A DNA stretch of 64,000 nucleotides, taken from Pisaster brevispinus. Taxonomy: Eukaryota > Echinodermata > Asteroidea > Forcipulatida > Asteriidae. The notes beneath the pieces were generated by a model. That model made no database searches. It was not told the origin of the DNA and saw only the letters and a program-made list of their open reading frames with translations. Location: positions 1,302,001 through 1,366,000 of the forward strand of contig JAMKCF010000013.1 in NCBI GenBank assembly GCA_023634235.1. The letters are read 5' to 3'. Positions within the stretch are counted from its first letter, which is position 1. The number at the start of each line of letters is the position of its first letter. Positions 1 through 11,700 of this stretch are shown one piece after another. The translations under genes and the position numbers were made by a program.

Positions 1-3000
1 TGTGATGGACTCTCAAAGGTGGGTTCCAAACCATCAGAACCATCTGCTTAACGATGGTGTAGCATGTTCTTTGTGGATGCCATCAGGACAGACAAATTAG
101 CTGCATTACAAGCTCTGTTGATTGGGTTCTCAGTTGTCAACAATGACTTAACCAAAACAGTCGACACAAAACTGCTGAAATATACTCTAGGATTCAACAG
201 TCTTGCATGCTCTCAACTTAACCTACAATATGCAACAAGTTTAAATGCAGGGTTTGTCAGCAAAAACTCTCTGTACTGCAGAAAGTTCTTCCCTGTAGGT
301 GTGGGATTGACTCATTAATGACTGGTATATGTTACATTTAGACTTGACTCAGTCCCGAGATAGGTCGATGTAAATGATACAGTACCTTACTGTATGTAAA
401 CCAGGGAGCCTGGGTATCATTTGCTCTCAAATAATTGTAAGTGGCCAGTCTAGCAATGTCAATCTAAGAATCAGTGGACCTTTTGGAAATCATGGCTTTG
501 AATTAAGCTTGAGCTCCCATTGGTTATTTTCAAAACATGGGCCTTCGGGGCTTCAGACAGACCTAGGGAGCTAATGCTCTGGTGGAAGCCAAAGATGTGG
601 TTTCGGAAAAAGGGCTAAAGTTACGACATTTTTTTTCTTTATTATACACACAGCTCTTCAGGGTTGCATTTGTACTTAATGGCTAATACTATTTGTTACA
701 AATTTGCATGGCATCAAGCAACCAGCTCCAGGCAATCTCCAATGAGATTATTTTCTTGGGGATAGTGTGTTACAGCTCGAAGAATGTCTCTTGTACTGCT
801 GAAGTGTATATTTTTCATTCAGTGAAGTTGGTTCCGTCCAAGTTGCCTGTAAAAATTGCCCTGTGTGACAAGGCCTTTGCACATAGCACTTAGTAAACAT
901 CATAGAGCCAATTTTCATAGTGATGACGTGACTATGTCACACACTGGTAGAACAATGGCATATTGCAAACTTTGTGATTTTTCAAACTTGTAGAAGCCAG
1001 AGATTCAAGCTCTTCTGACTGAGTTCAATCTGTATGAGCGACTCCGGTCATGAAGTAGGGTCACATTTCTGCAACTGACCATCTGTGGGAAAACATTTGC
1101 AAGTTTCTTGGCTTTTGTAGCCCAAAATGGTGCAAAGGTTTCTGTTTATGTGAGAATGTTTTACAGGAAACGTGCAGATAGTGATAATTACAAGGTGTCA
1201 TACAGCCATTGATGTAAAACTTTTTAAGACTTAGGTAGCCCATCGAATACCTAGCTCTCTGACCATTCGTCTCATGTCCATTGATATGTTGCTGTGTAAT
1301 GGTCAACTGGGTTCAGGAAAAAGTCTTTAACTTTACACAATATGTGCATGCTTGTTAACCATATATTTAACCAAATTGCATAAATAGAATAATAAAGAAA
1401 TCATGATAATATCATAACATTATATTCCATCTCTAGTTAATTTGGTGTTGTGTGTAAGGACTGTCCAAGGTTTTCATTATTTTTCAGTCGTTTTAAAGTC
1501 ATTCATAGTTTGGACCCCCCTCCCCTCATCATACTCTTTGTATAACTGTGAAATTAGTGACACTCTAAGATGCTGAAAATCTGATGAAACAAGACGCCAA
1601 GTAAATCAATTAAATCAAGGAATTTCAAGTTTTAATTCAAACTGAGTACAAAAGTGCAACTTAAGACATAGCTGAATATGATTTGTCTTAATTTCAGACG
1701 GTGAAACATTCGCCCGAGAGGAATAAATGTTCAATACTTGTGTCATTTTCTAGCATTACAGTACATACGTAAAATGTTAATTCTTATTCGTCTATAAAAC
1801 TAATAGGTGAATTTATAAATAATTAACATATTCATAGCACAGAATCTTCACTTTGTGACCGGTTGAACAAATTATTTATACCTGATTCCCTACAAAAACT
1901 ATAATTCATCCACTTAGTGGCAACAGTTTTCTGGAAACAATGTTGTTCAAATTACCCTATAAGTACCCAAATTCTGGTGTAAATTAAGTCAAGAAATGGT
2001 CCTCATAGGAAACAAAATTGAATCATAGCCAACAGACCGTTTCCATGAAGTATGTAAACTGCACATCCCGCATGCCAACTAACAATATTGGTTGGCAAAC
2101 TGAGGGGACATCGCGCCTTTTTGTGAGGGCCGATGTTGGCGTGACGCATAAGCATTTGTGCATCTGCCTGTTGCACAACTCAATGAGGTTTGCCAACCAA
2201 TAGCGTATGTCCGCGAGCGTGAATGTTAATTAACATATTTCATGTCAAAGGCTAATTGAATCAAGCACATTGCCAAGCTCAACCAAACATTTTGCACATA
2301 ATTTTACATAAAAAAGGACTGCTTACTTATTTTAAAAGTAAAACCAAAACAAATCAAGCTCACAAAATAGTCACTCCTTGCTGTGACAAAAACAAAAAAA
2401 TAGTCTTTTGAAAACCAAAATACACAGACAATTCCCAAAGTATAATAAAAAAGTAGAAAATATAATGTAAATGGCAAAAATATAAAGGCAAAGATTAAAA
2501 TTAAAAATTAAAATCCAATGGAAGTTACAGACGTTTACTGGAGTACTACTGAAGCCACTTTCCACCATTTTACCACTCCAAAAAAGAGTTTCTATCATGC
2601 TACATGTTTCATATTATGATATGAAGCTATTCCATATTGTGAATACAATAGTTATTGCAGTAAAAAAGGAAAATAAAACAAAATATATGTACAAAATGGG
2701 CAGTAGGCAAGAGGAAAAGAATACATTTTACTAAAGATTTAGGATTTTAAGAGAGCTATCTAGAGATTTTGAAAGTGTTTCAGTAAAAAAAAAGTGCATC
2801 ATTACGCTTGTGTAATTGGTTTTCCTTCAGAACTAAAATGTAACTAAATTAAAAAATAAACCCTCCTACTGTCTGATTATCATCCAATGAGGTATTGAGC
2901 GATAAGCTATGACAGCTTGCAGTATGATATATGTACATGTAATGTGGTGAATGCATCGACACAGTACACAGCCAACCCTCCTACTGTCTGACCATTCAAC

Positions 3001-5504
3001 ATGTTCAATATTATCTACTGTGATTTGGATGACTAGATAAACTAGTCCAGCCCTGTAATATGACATCAAGCAGTGGGTGTACCTACACAGTCCTTAACTA
3101 GTTCTGTGCAGGTTTGTGCCATCATACACATAACCCTTGTAGTTGAATGGCTTCAAATGTGGGAAAATGTTACCAAGAGTAGAAGGGTAAAGTACACGAT
3201 TCTCATCAAACCTACATTTAAGCATGACATAAGCTAAGTTGCTACACCTGGACCCAATTTCATAGAGCTGCTCATACGCACAAAAATTAGCTAAGCACAA
3301 CAAAATTATGCTTACCAGAATAAGGTTACCAGCCAAACTAGCATACCACAAGTACAATTTATGACTGCTCATTTCTGCTTAGCAGAAAATTGTTAAGCAA
3401 TATTGTCTGATTAAGCAGCTCTATACAATTGGGCCCTGGAAAACTGCAGGCATGCTTACTTTCTAAAGCTGCCTAGCAAACAAATTTTCAGAGATCTCAC
3501 TGACTTCGTTGTGACCGAACTTTTAAACTTGATCGTTTCACATTGCACCTTGATACTCTAGGGAAGGGAACAAAAAACTTTTTAAATTTCAAGATGTCGT
3601 TGTTTGTTTCAGACATTTGTACGTAATACAGTTGCTTACAGTGTTATCATTTAAGTAATACTCGAAGCATGCAAACTAGTGCTAAAAATCCAGCCGTCTA
3701 GAAATACGTTATCACGACGAAACACTAATTTAAATACATCAAACCACCATTTCAAACTTTTCCATCAAAAAGGCACATCGTTTCCTTTTCTAAAAATACA
3801 CAATTTGAAGATTACAATATCAGCATTTCTGATAAATATGTCCTGATAATTCATATTAAGAATGTTTACATCTCTCCATCCATGCATTTATGTGCACCTT
3901 TGCAGAATGTATATTTGGAAAATTAGATTATTTTTGATTCTATTATATTCTTGGTTTTACCCTTACACCAAATGTGAAATATTATATACAAATTCTCCTA
4001 ACTATGAAATTCATGTCAAATAAAAAAAATTTCCACTCGTACACCTACATGATACCCAACTGACTCCATACTCATCAAATTCAACCATCCAATTGTCACG
4101 GTTACCAGGGAAGAATGTGTATATAACCATTCATCACATTCACTTTTTTACAGACTGTTTCTAGGTATATAAAGACACATAATTCAAGCAGAAGGCAAAG
4201 GAGACTGAAAGTTGAATTTCTTTCATATAAGCTACAGATTACCATGCATTTAAGAATAAACATTAAATATGAGTAGGAAAAAACCCACAAACAATCTTGA
4301 CACTTTTTCCAGCATCGATGCTGTATCAATGCACAGTGATTTCAATCCCTTTCTGAACGCTTTTCTGAGCAAATTCCTTCGTCATAATTTTCTCACCATG
4401 GAGTGACCTCAAATGACCTCTCTCAGCCATCCCGCTGCAAAGCAGCAAAAGACCCTCACACTGATGTTACTTGCGGCAAGACAGTCTGCCCATGGTCTGC
4501 CATTTTGAGAGTCAAACTGCTGGTAACGTTACGGTCCAAGTCTAATTGAACCTGCGTCGCCTAAACATTGCACTGGACGGTAACATACAGAAAATCTGTC
4601 CCCATAAACGGCGCAACCAAGTTTTTACTATAGGTGACGACGTCAGATGAACAGGTCATACTTGTGTATGGAATCCCCTTCCCCGACACCTTCTCTAAAC
4701 AGAGGTCACACAAGTTTATGCTCAAAGTGCTCACCACTGCCCAGCCAACCACAAACCGCAAACTCAAGCTCCTCAAACCACTGCAATGCATCACAAACCT
4801 TAAACGTCACTTAAACAATCATTGCATCAACTTAAACACTATGTACACAAAGTTTGCCGATGTCCACCAAAAACGCTACGATATAAACTACCACGACATT
4901 TGCTAGCTCTGCTCAACGACGCTAATAATCAAAACAAATATTCAAACATAAAAACAACCGATAAAGTTTTGTTCTCCTGACAGAAACACCCCCCCGCCCC
5001 GCACTAATATTAACTAAAATTCAAATCTGTATCAGCCATTTTACCGCAACACATGTTACGAAGGTCTCACCTTCAAGATGCAAGCACACACATTTCTAAA
5101 ACGGTGTTCGTTGCTACTTTTTATAAAAAGGAAAGAATTTGAAGTATTTCAGCACCAGTTTCCCCCCCCCCTCCTCCTGCTTTTTTTCATATTTCAAAAT
5201 GCAAAACTCAAATCAGATGTTGAATTTTTAAGTTCTTTCTGACCCCCTCCCTGACTCAAGGCAGTCCCTTATTAACTTCCTATCAATTAAGATACTTTTT
5301 GTCTCAATACCAAAAACCACTTCTTTGTAACTGGCATCTTAAACTTTGATAACAAACCTACATTGTACCTAACCCTTCCGATTTTTCCAATAGCTGTAGT
5401 TGGATAGAATTCGGACCAACCAAAGCATAACTTCCCTATATGCTACCACTCCCGTTCCATTTCGGAGCTGACTGTCCCTCTTCTTGAATCTTGATCTAAG
5501 GCTT
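1..5504. other. No supported gene; repeats only
   Basis: AT-rich. Besides the element at 3251-3436 and CCCTCCTACTGTCTGA ends near 2862 and 2975, I recognise nothing. A plus-strand frame at 4634-4906 is open for 90 codons but shows no family similarity. The left part may hold the 3' untranslated region of the SLC44 gene. Confidence 0.6.
3251..3436. mobile_element. MITE, GGGCCCAATTTCATAGAGCT family
   Basis: 186 bp with inverted ends ACCCAATTTCATAGAGCTGC and GCAGCTCTATACAATTGGGC. The interior has repeated GCTTAGC-like motifs. Confidence 0.7.
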
Positions 5505-5753
5505 CTACACATCTTCCTTGGGCTTCTCGCTTTCATCTCCCCGACCATCTTCCGCGTTCTTGAGCGGCTCCTTCTCCTCGGCCTCTTGTCCATCCCCTGA
5601 AGGGGATGACTTTTCCTCGACTTCTTCCTCCTTCAGGATGACATGGGCGGGTGCGGCCGCATCCGTTGCGTCTTCAACAGGAACCGCTTCGCTCTGGCCC
5701 TTCTTCTTCTTCTTCAAGTTGGCAATGGCCTCACTGCTGTTTGTCACAAATTC
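5505..5753 (-). CDS. SLC44 exon 16: last exon, charged C-terminal tail
   Basis: 249 bp including a TAG stop at 5505-5507; acceptor TTGACCAG. It encodes [19 protein letters not shown], then a long acidic tail rich in E, P, K and A ending in EKPKEDV. The tail has no membrane span and is cytosolic in the family model. It is longer and more charged than in most CTL proteins. I found no confident polyadenylation signal immediately downstream. Confidence 0.88.
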   Translation of the reverse strand, partial: EFVTNSSEAIANLKKKKKGQSEAVPVEDATDAAAPAHVILKEEEVEEKSSPSGDGQEAEEKEPLKNAEDGRGDESEKPKEDV

Positions 5754-8700
5754 CTGGTCAAGACAGATTGAAAAAAAAGAAGAGTTTTCATGTCCTTCAA
5801 TAGAAGCGCTGCCAACATTTGCATCTTGCAATCAGGGTGTTTTTCTACAACAATAAGGGAGATAGTTAGAATTGCATTCAACGTTAAGAGGGAAAAAGTT
5901 TCCATAATCTGGGAGATTTTCAAATTTGTTCATTTGAACATAGAAAGATTGGTCTATTTTTAGGAAATTTTCTGCAGAATCAGGGAGAATTGGAAGCTCT
6001 GTAATAGGAGGACTCAAAGGGATCAGCTTAACTAAATATTACACTCCAAAGAAATGGAATGGGAGACTTTCAAGGAGACTTGCAAGGAGGACACTAGGTG
6101 GCAGCAGACTTAGAACTACGAAACAATGGACATTGACCTTGTATGTCTGCTGCGCCTATTGGAACTGTTTGGCATGCATTGCTTATGTTCGTAAATCAAG
6201 TATGGCTTCTTGAGGGGAAATAAACGAGAGGTTTTAGGTTGTTGTTTGTGATTTTGTTGTTGTCTTTTAGGTTTTTGAGCTCCCGTATGAATAAGAGGTG
6301 CTTTCTTCCGAGTGAGTTCAGTTAGGGGGGGGGGGGTAAGAAGAAGTGTGTCGTGGCTTACCATGAGGTCTGCATCCATGAAGTATGGCTTCTCAGCTGA
6401 CCCATCATTGATTCTAACATCCTCACAGAAACACAGCAAGAGGGTGTCTACAGCCATCTACGGACACAAATTCACCAATACATGCATCTTTTACCCTCCA
6501 AGAGCAAAACACTTTCACTAAATTGTACAAAATCTCCCACTTTGATCTTATACTCAAGTAGACATAATAAGTACATCAGAGATAAAGAATGTTATTTTGG
6601 GTTTCACCCCATACCAATATGTGATAAACGCTGTCAACTCAGAATGCAAAGGTTATGGGTTCGAATCCCACCCGAGTAATATGCCTGTGGATTTGTTTTT
6701 ACCACAGGACTCTGGTCAGTACTGAGTATACAGTGATTATCGCACATCCATGTAGGGTAAAACAAAAAAATGAATAGACACCTTGCATTGGCTGTCATTG
6801 CCTGAGGTCAAACAATGGAAAAGTGCACGCGCGTACGCGCCACAGACAACTTTCAGCCAATGATAGGTCTTCATTCACCTAAGTGAGGGCGCTGTTTGGG
6901 TCTTATGATGTGGTATTCAAGAGGTCTATAGATCTTACTCATTGTGTCATCACAGCAAGGTTCTCTTCTTTAGAGGTCAAAAGAAGGTTGCTGATTTCGA
7001 GTCCCTACCCAGGGCTCAATTTCAAAAAGAGATAAGATTGATCTTAACTGCAAATCACTCTTAACTGATAATGTGATGTCACAATACAAACCACTATGGT
7101 AATACTGACAGCTCATCTTAAGATGAGTCTTAGTGCTTTGTGAAATTACCCCAGTGTACGCATGCGTACATAGCTGTGAGTTACCATTGTTTAGTAACTA
7201 AAATCGGGCGGTCAGACGAGGTCAATGCATCGGTTTATGAGTTTCTGCTTTTGATTTTTGCAGAGCTGAATAGAATCTGATTTGAGAAACGTAGATATCA
7301 GATTGGAGTGATGGTTTTTTATTTATGAATATCCACTTCCGATGCATTGTGGGCAACTTTGGGCTAATAATCTACTAAACCCTGGATGCATTTAGGATAA
7401 CTTGTTACAAAAGGGTTTTAAACCCTTCCAAAATTAGATGATGGCTCGTAAATTCTATTTGTGCGTAAAAAGTACACCCTTAATTGTACAATCTAGGAAG
7501 GTTTGCGGTACACCAGGCATGAACAAATCTCTCTTTCAGTTGTCATGGCTCTGAAAAGAGCTAGAGATGTACATGTAACAGCTCAACATTTCGATCAGTA
7601 TGCTCTGATCGTCTTCAAGAAAAAGATTAGGGCATAATGCAAACATCAAGTTGTCAGACCCACAGGTTCTTTCCAGAACCACAAAGTTCATTGAGAGATT
7701 TCATGTAAATGGGGTTACCGCAAAACCTAACTTGAATGTATCTCCAACACGCAAAAGTTCTGATCCTACTTGTTTGTACACCTGTCATTCATGAATCAAG
7801 GACCCGCCCACCTTACCTCATACACACTCAGGAAACAGCTGGCGGTAAAGTAGGCAAATATGGCCCCAATAAAGAGGGACACAGCATAGAAGATTATACT
7901 CTCATTGGTCTATACAGGGTGGGGTTGAACGAGCACACAGGGTGGGGATGAGGTTGGGGATTCAAGCACACAGGGATACATTGACACAGAAGGGGGCGGG
8001 GGGTATAAAAGTGAACACAGAATAAGGGGTAACATACAGGGTGGGGATACACCAGCGTACAGGGGGATATACAGGCAAATAGGGTGGGGAATACAATGAT
8101 ACACAGGGTGGGGAATACATTGACACAGAAACATGGGGTGGGATGAACACCAACACACAGGGTGGGGGAGAGATAAAAATAGGGAGAGAACAACTTTAAG
8201 AAAATTTTAAAAACTTTACAACGTAAGAATCCCAGAGCAACTGGTGAAGTTGATCTGGAATTCCCACAATTCCATGCCACCCATAGCGTCAAGTCACGAG
8301 TAACCATCAAATGGGAGTTGAGGCTCACATTTACTGAACACCTTGTACTCAAATTGAGTTTTCAATCTCGGAAAAGCTCATTTGATAAAAGTGTCACTTC
8401 CTGCTATGGGTGATTGGGTAGAGAAGACACAAGGGGTGGAATAGTACAGTGAATTGGTTTGCATACAGTCTGACCTCATCATGCAGTTGTAGTTGTATCA
8501 CTAAATGGCTGGTTCACACCAGTTCAATCCAGTTCTAACCGGTTCAAACAGGTTCAGCCAGCTCAACTCAGTATTAATGTATAGGCACATCACATGTTAA
8601 ATATGGAATGCATTGTCAGAATACAATTTTGTTTTCAATCTTTTCAAATTCAGATCTCTTAAAAACTGTCTGAGTAGATTTAAGAATTGAAAGATGCATT

Positions 8701-11700
8701 CAAAGAAACGATCAAACGGTCAAAACAATAGAGATGCAAACTGCGTTCAATGTACCACTCCTCCCACTGCGTCTTTGAAATAGCGCCCTCGTGGGCCATA
8801 CCTCATAGATTGACATGAAAGCGCCGGCAACCAGGTAGGCGAAAATGCAGGCAACGAATATGGGTACGGCATAGAAATGGAGCTGAGGCAATGTCTGTCG
8901 ATGAGAACACAAGCGTGGCAAGACGAACGACAGCCCAGCAGCAAAAAGAAATTTTGGTGTTTTTTTTTTTTTTTTTTACATTTTCATCGAACGGAGGGGT
9001 TTCACAGGCGGGATAACGTTGATTCAAATCAGAATGAAAAACAAAAGACAAATTAGAATGAAATGAAATTATAATTAGAAACAAGATCAACAAGCATAGA
9101 CTCAAATACATTATTTCCTGGTCAAGGGTTACTCCAAGTTTCATTTTAAGGTAACTTTACAAAAACTAATTGTAAGGAACGATAAATTTTCAGAATCTGA
9201 ATCACACAAAATCTTGTTTTTATTAACCCTCCTACTCTTGGTATTATTTTCCAGCAAGTAAACCGAGCACATGCAGTGTGCATTCACCATATGTTACACC
9301 ATTGCAAGCTGGCATAGTTTATTTATCATAACCACAGTGTACAAAAAATGAATAAATGCGAGTACAATGGTGAGAATATTTTCATGAGTTGAAAATGGAA
9401 TGTTCCATTCAACGAGGCAAAGCCTAGTTTAATGGGACATGCCATCTTTCTCCAAATGAAAATTGTCTCTCCACTGCATATTCTCTCCAACTCAAAACAT
9501 TCATTACTCGTTTTTCAACATCTATGTGGATTTTGTCATTGGCGGATAAAACTATACGAGTAAAGAAAATGTACAAGATTGCATTCTGGCATCCATCACC
9601 ATGAGGGCGCGTGTTTTGTACTGCTGTGTATAACAAATGACGCGGTCTATTGTGCTATAAATGGGATTGAACGAAAATGCACAGTGAATGGAACCAAAAT
9701 GTACGGTTTATGGCAAACAGAAGTAGGCCATATAATGGTTTGATTAATGATTGCTGCATGGCCTACAATCCTCCAATCAAATGACAAGGATCTACTTGGG
9801 TGTTATGTAATGGATGATATTGAATAGTGAAACAGTAGGAGGGTTAAATATTTGAACAAAACTGTCTACCTGTAAACAAGTGCATTATCTTTTTTTATAT
9901 CATTTGAGGAACAGACGGCTTTGATTGTCTGAAATGATTTTATTTCACAACTGTGACATTAATGAAGTAACCATTGACCAGACTAAATCGGCCTAAAGAA
10001 AGAAAAACTAAAGTAGTGTTGCAACTGTAAGATGCAAAAATAAAAGTAACACAGGCCTGACACTTTGTCTTTAAAAGGTCAGGCAGATTTCCTTTTGCAA
10101 AGGGCGCCTCAATGAGGTCAATTTGTACTGGAGCATTCCAAGGGGCACCAAGGCAATTGCCTCTGTGATGCCTCCGTCAAGTATCAGGCCTGGTTACGAA
10201 TTAAAAGAAGAGATGCATGCAATTCAGAATCTTCACGATACAGATCAACATTCTAACAAATTTCAATGATTGTTAAAAAAGAGATTGTTTGTTAATTAAA
10301 AAAGAACATTTGGGACAAATTTTTAGCGGTACTAATTCATCAAGGGTTATCTGTAGGTGAAGATTGATATTGTCTGTGACTTTGAAGGTGTGTTAATGCT
10401 TTTTTTTAAACCCCGTTTTAGTGGTGTATTTGGAAGGGAAATGTACTTGAATTTCTTTCTTCAGAAAATTGACTAAATCTCGAAGTTAAATTCATGCAAA
10501 ATCATCTTCATGCCTCATGATAACCAAATGCCATGAGGCCCATACTTCACTCACCACAAGATTAAATGACCCCGTCTAAATAAATTTGAATAGATTTGAA
10601 TAAATTTGAATAGACTGGAATAGATTGGACATGCTTCAGAACAAAAACAACTCTGGCACAAGGGAAAACGTCAAATAAAAGAGAAAGACTGAGGCGAGTG
10701 TGAGAAAAAAAGAACACAATTTTGTCGGCTCATAACTGGAAGGTCCTTTTTAAATGCAATTTCATATCAAAAAGGGTGTCATTCAAATGTAATCAAAATA
10801 TATAATAGTTTGGGGTTGAACAAAGAAAAATTCAACTTCACCCTGCGACCTCTGGATTACTGCACCGACGTTCAACCAACTGAGCTATCTAGCCCTATGT
10901 TGGCGGTCTCCCTATTTTGTCAATATTTTTTGTTCGGGTTGCCAATCAAAAATATAATGAAAAAGGCGTTTAATGTTTAGAAATCTGAAGAAAACAAAAT
11001 CTAAATCCACAAATCAATATTCTTACTCAAAAAAATGAATGTTTCTTTTTACTTTGGCAACCAACTTTGGCAGTACACTCCAACTACCTGACTACCAGGT
11101 TAAGCAAGAGCAATTTTTGAGTCCATACAAATTGTAATGAGGACCTTCCAGTTCTGAACTGATGATTTAAGCAGTGTAGCAAGTGAACTTTATCAAAAAC
11201 ACTAACAAACCAATATTTCAAAACTTTGTTTAAAAATGAAATTCGCAGTATTTTTGACCGTATGAGGGTGTGTGAACCAAATTTACCTGAAACGAAACAA
11301 GTTATTATCTTTTTTTTTCATCGTTGGTTTTATTGTAACTATTTATTAAGCTATTGATACAAGAACAACAAACCGGCAGTGAAAGTAAGATAAAACTGCA
11401 CGAGTGATGCAAGGAAATTTGCAGTTGAGAGCGCCCTCATGCAGTCAAAAATATGGCCAATTGGAACTAAATAAAGTAGTTTCAATGATTGTAATGGCAA
11501 AGATTTGGTTTGTTCAAAATGATGTGCAATTTCGATTTCCTTTTGATTACTAGTTAAATCGTGAAAAATATTTTGAGTATACGAAATTCAAGTAAAAACT
11601 TCAATTCAGGTAAAATTATTTCATCATTTTAGTACATGATGTCGAAAACTGAAAAATATGTCCAATATATTTCCTTATCTTAATAGCAAATACATGTCTT

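Noticed and set aside
4634..4906. 90-codon plus-strand frame
   Set aside because: Lysine, threonine and asparagine-rich with no recognisable motif, and no splice or promoter support.
7894..8352. 152-codon open frame on the minus strand
   Set aside because: Most of it is the translated minisatellite next to SLC44 exon 14b; the pattern comes from the repeat.
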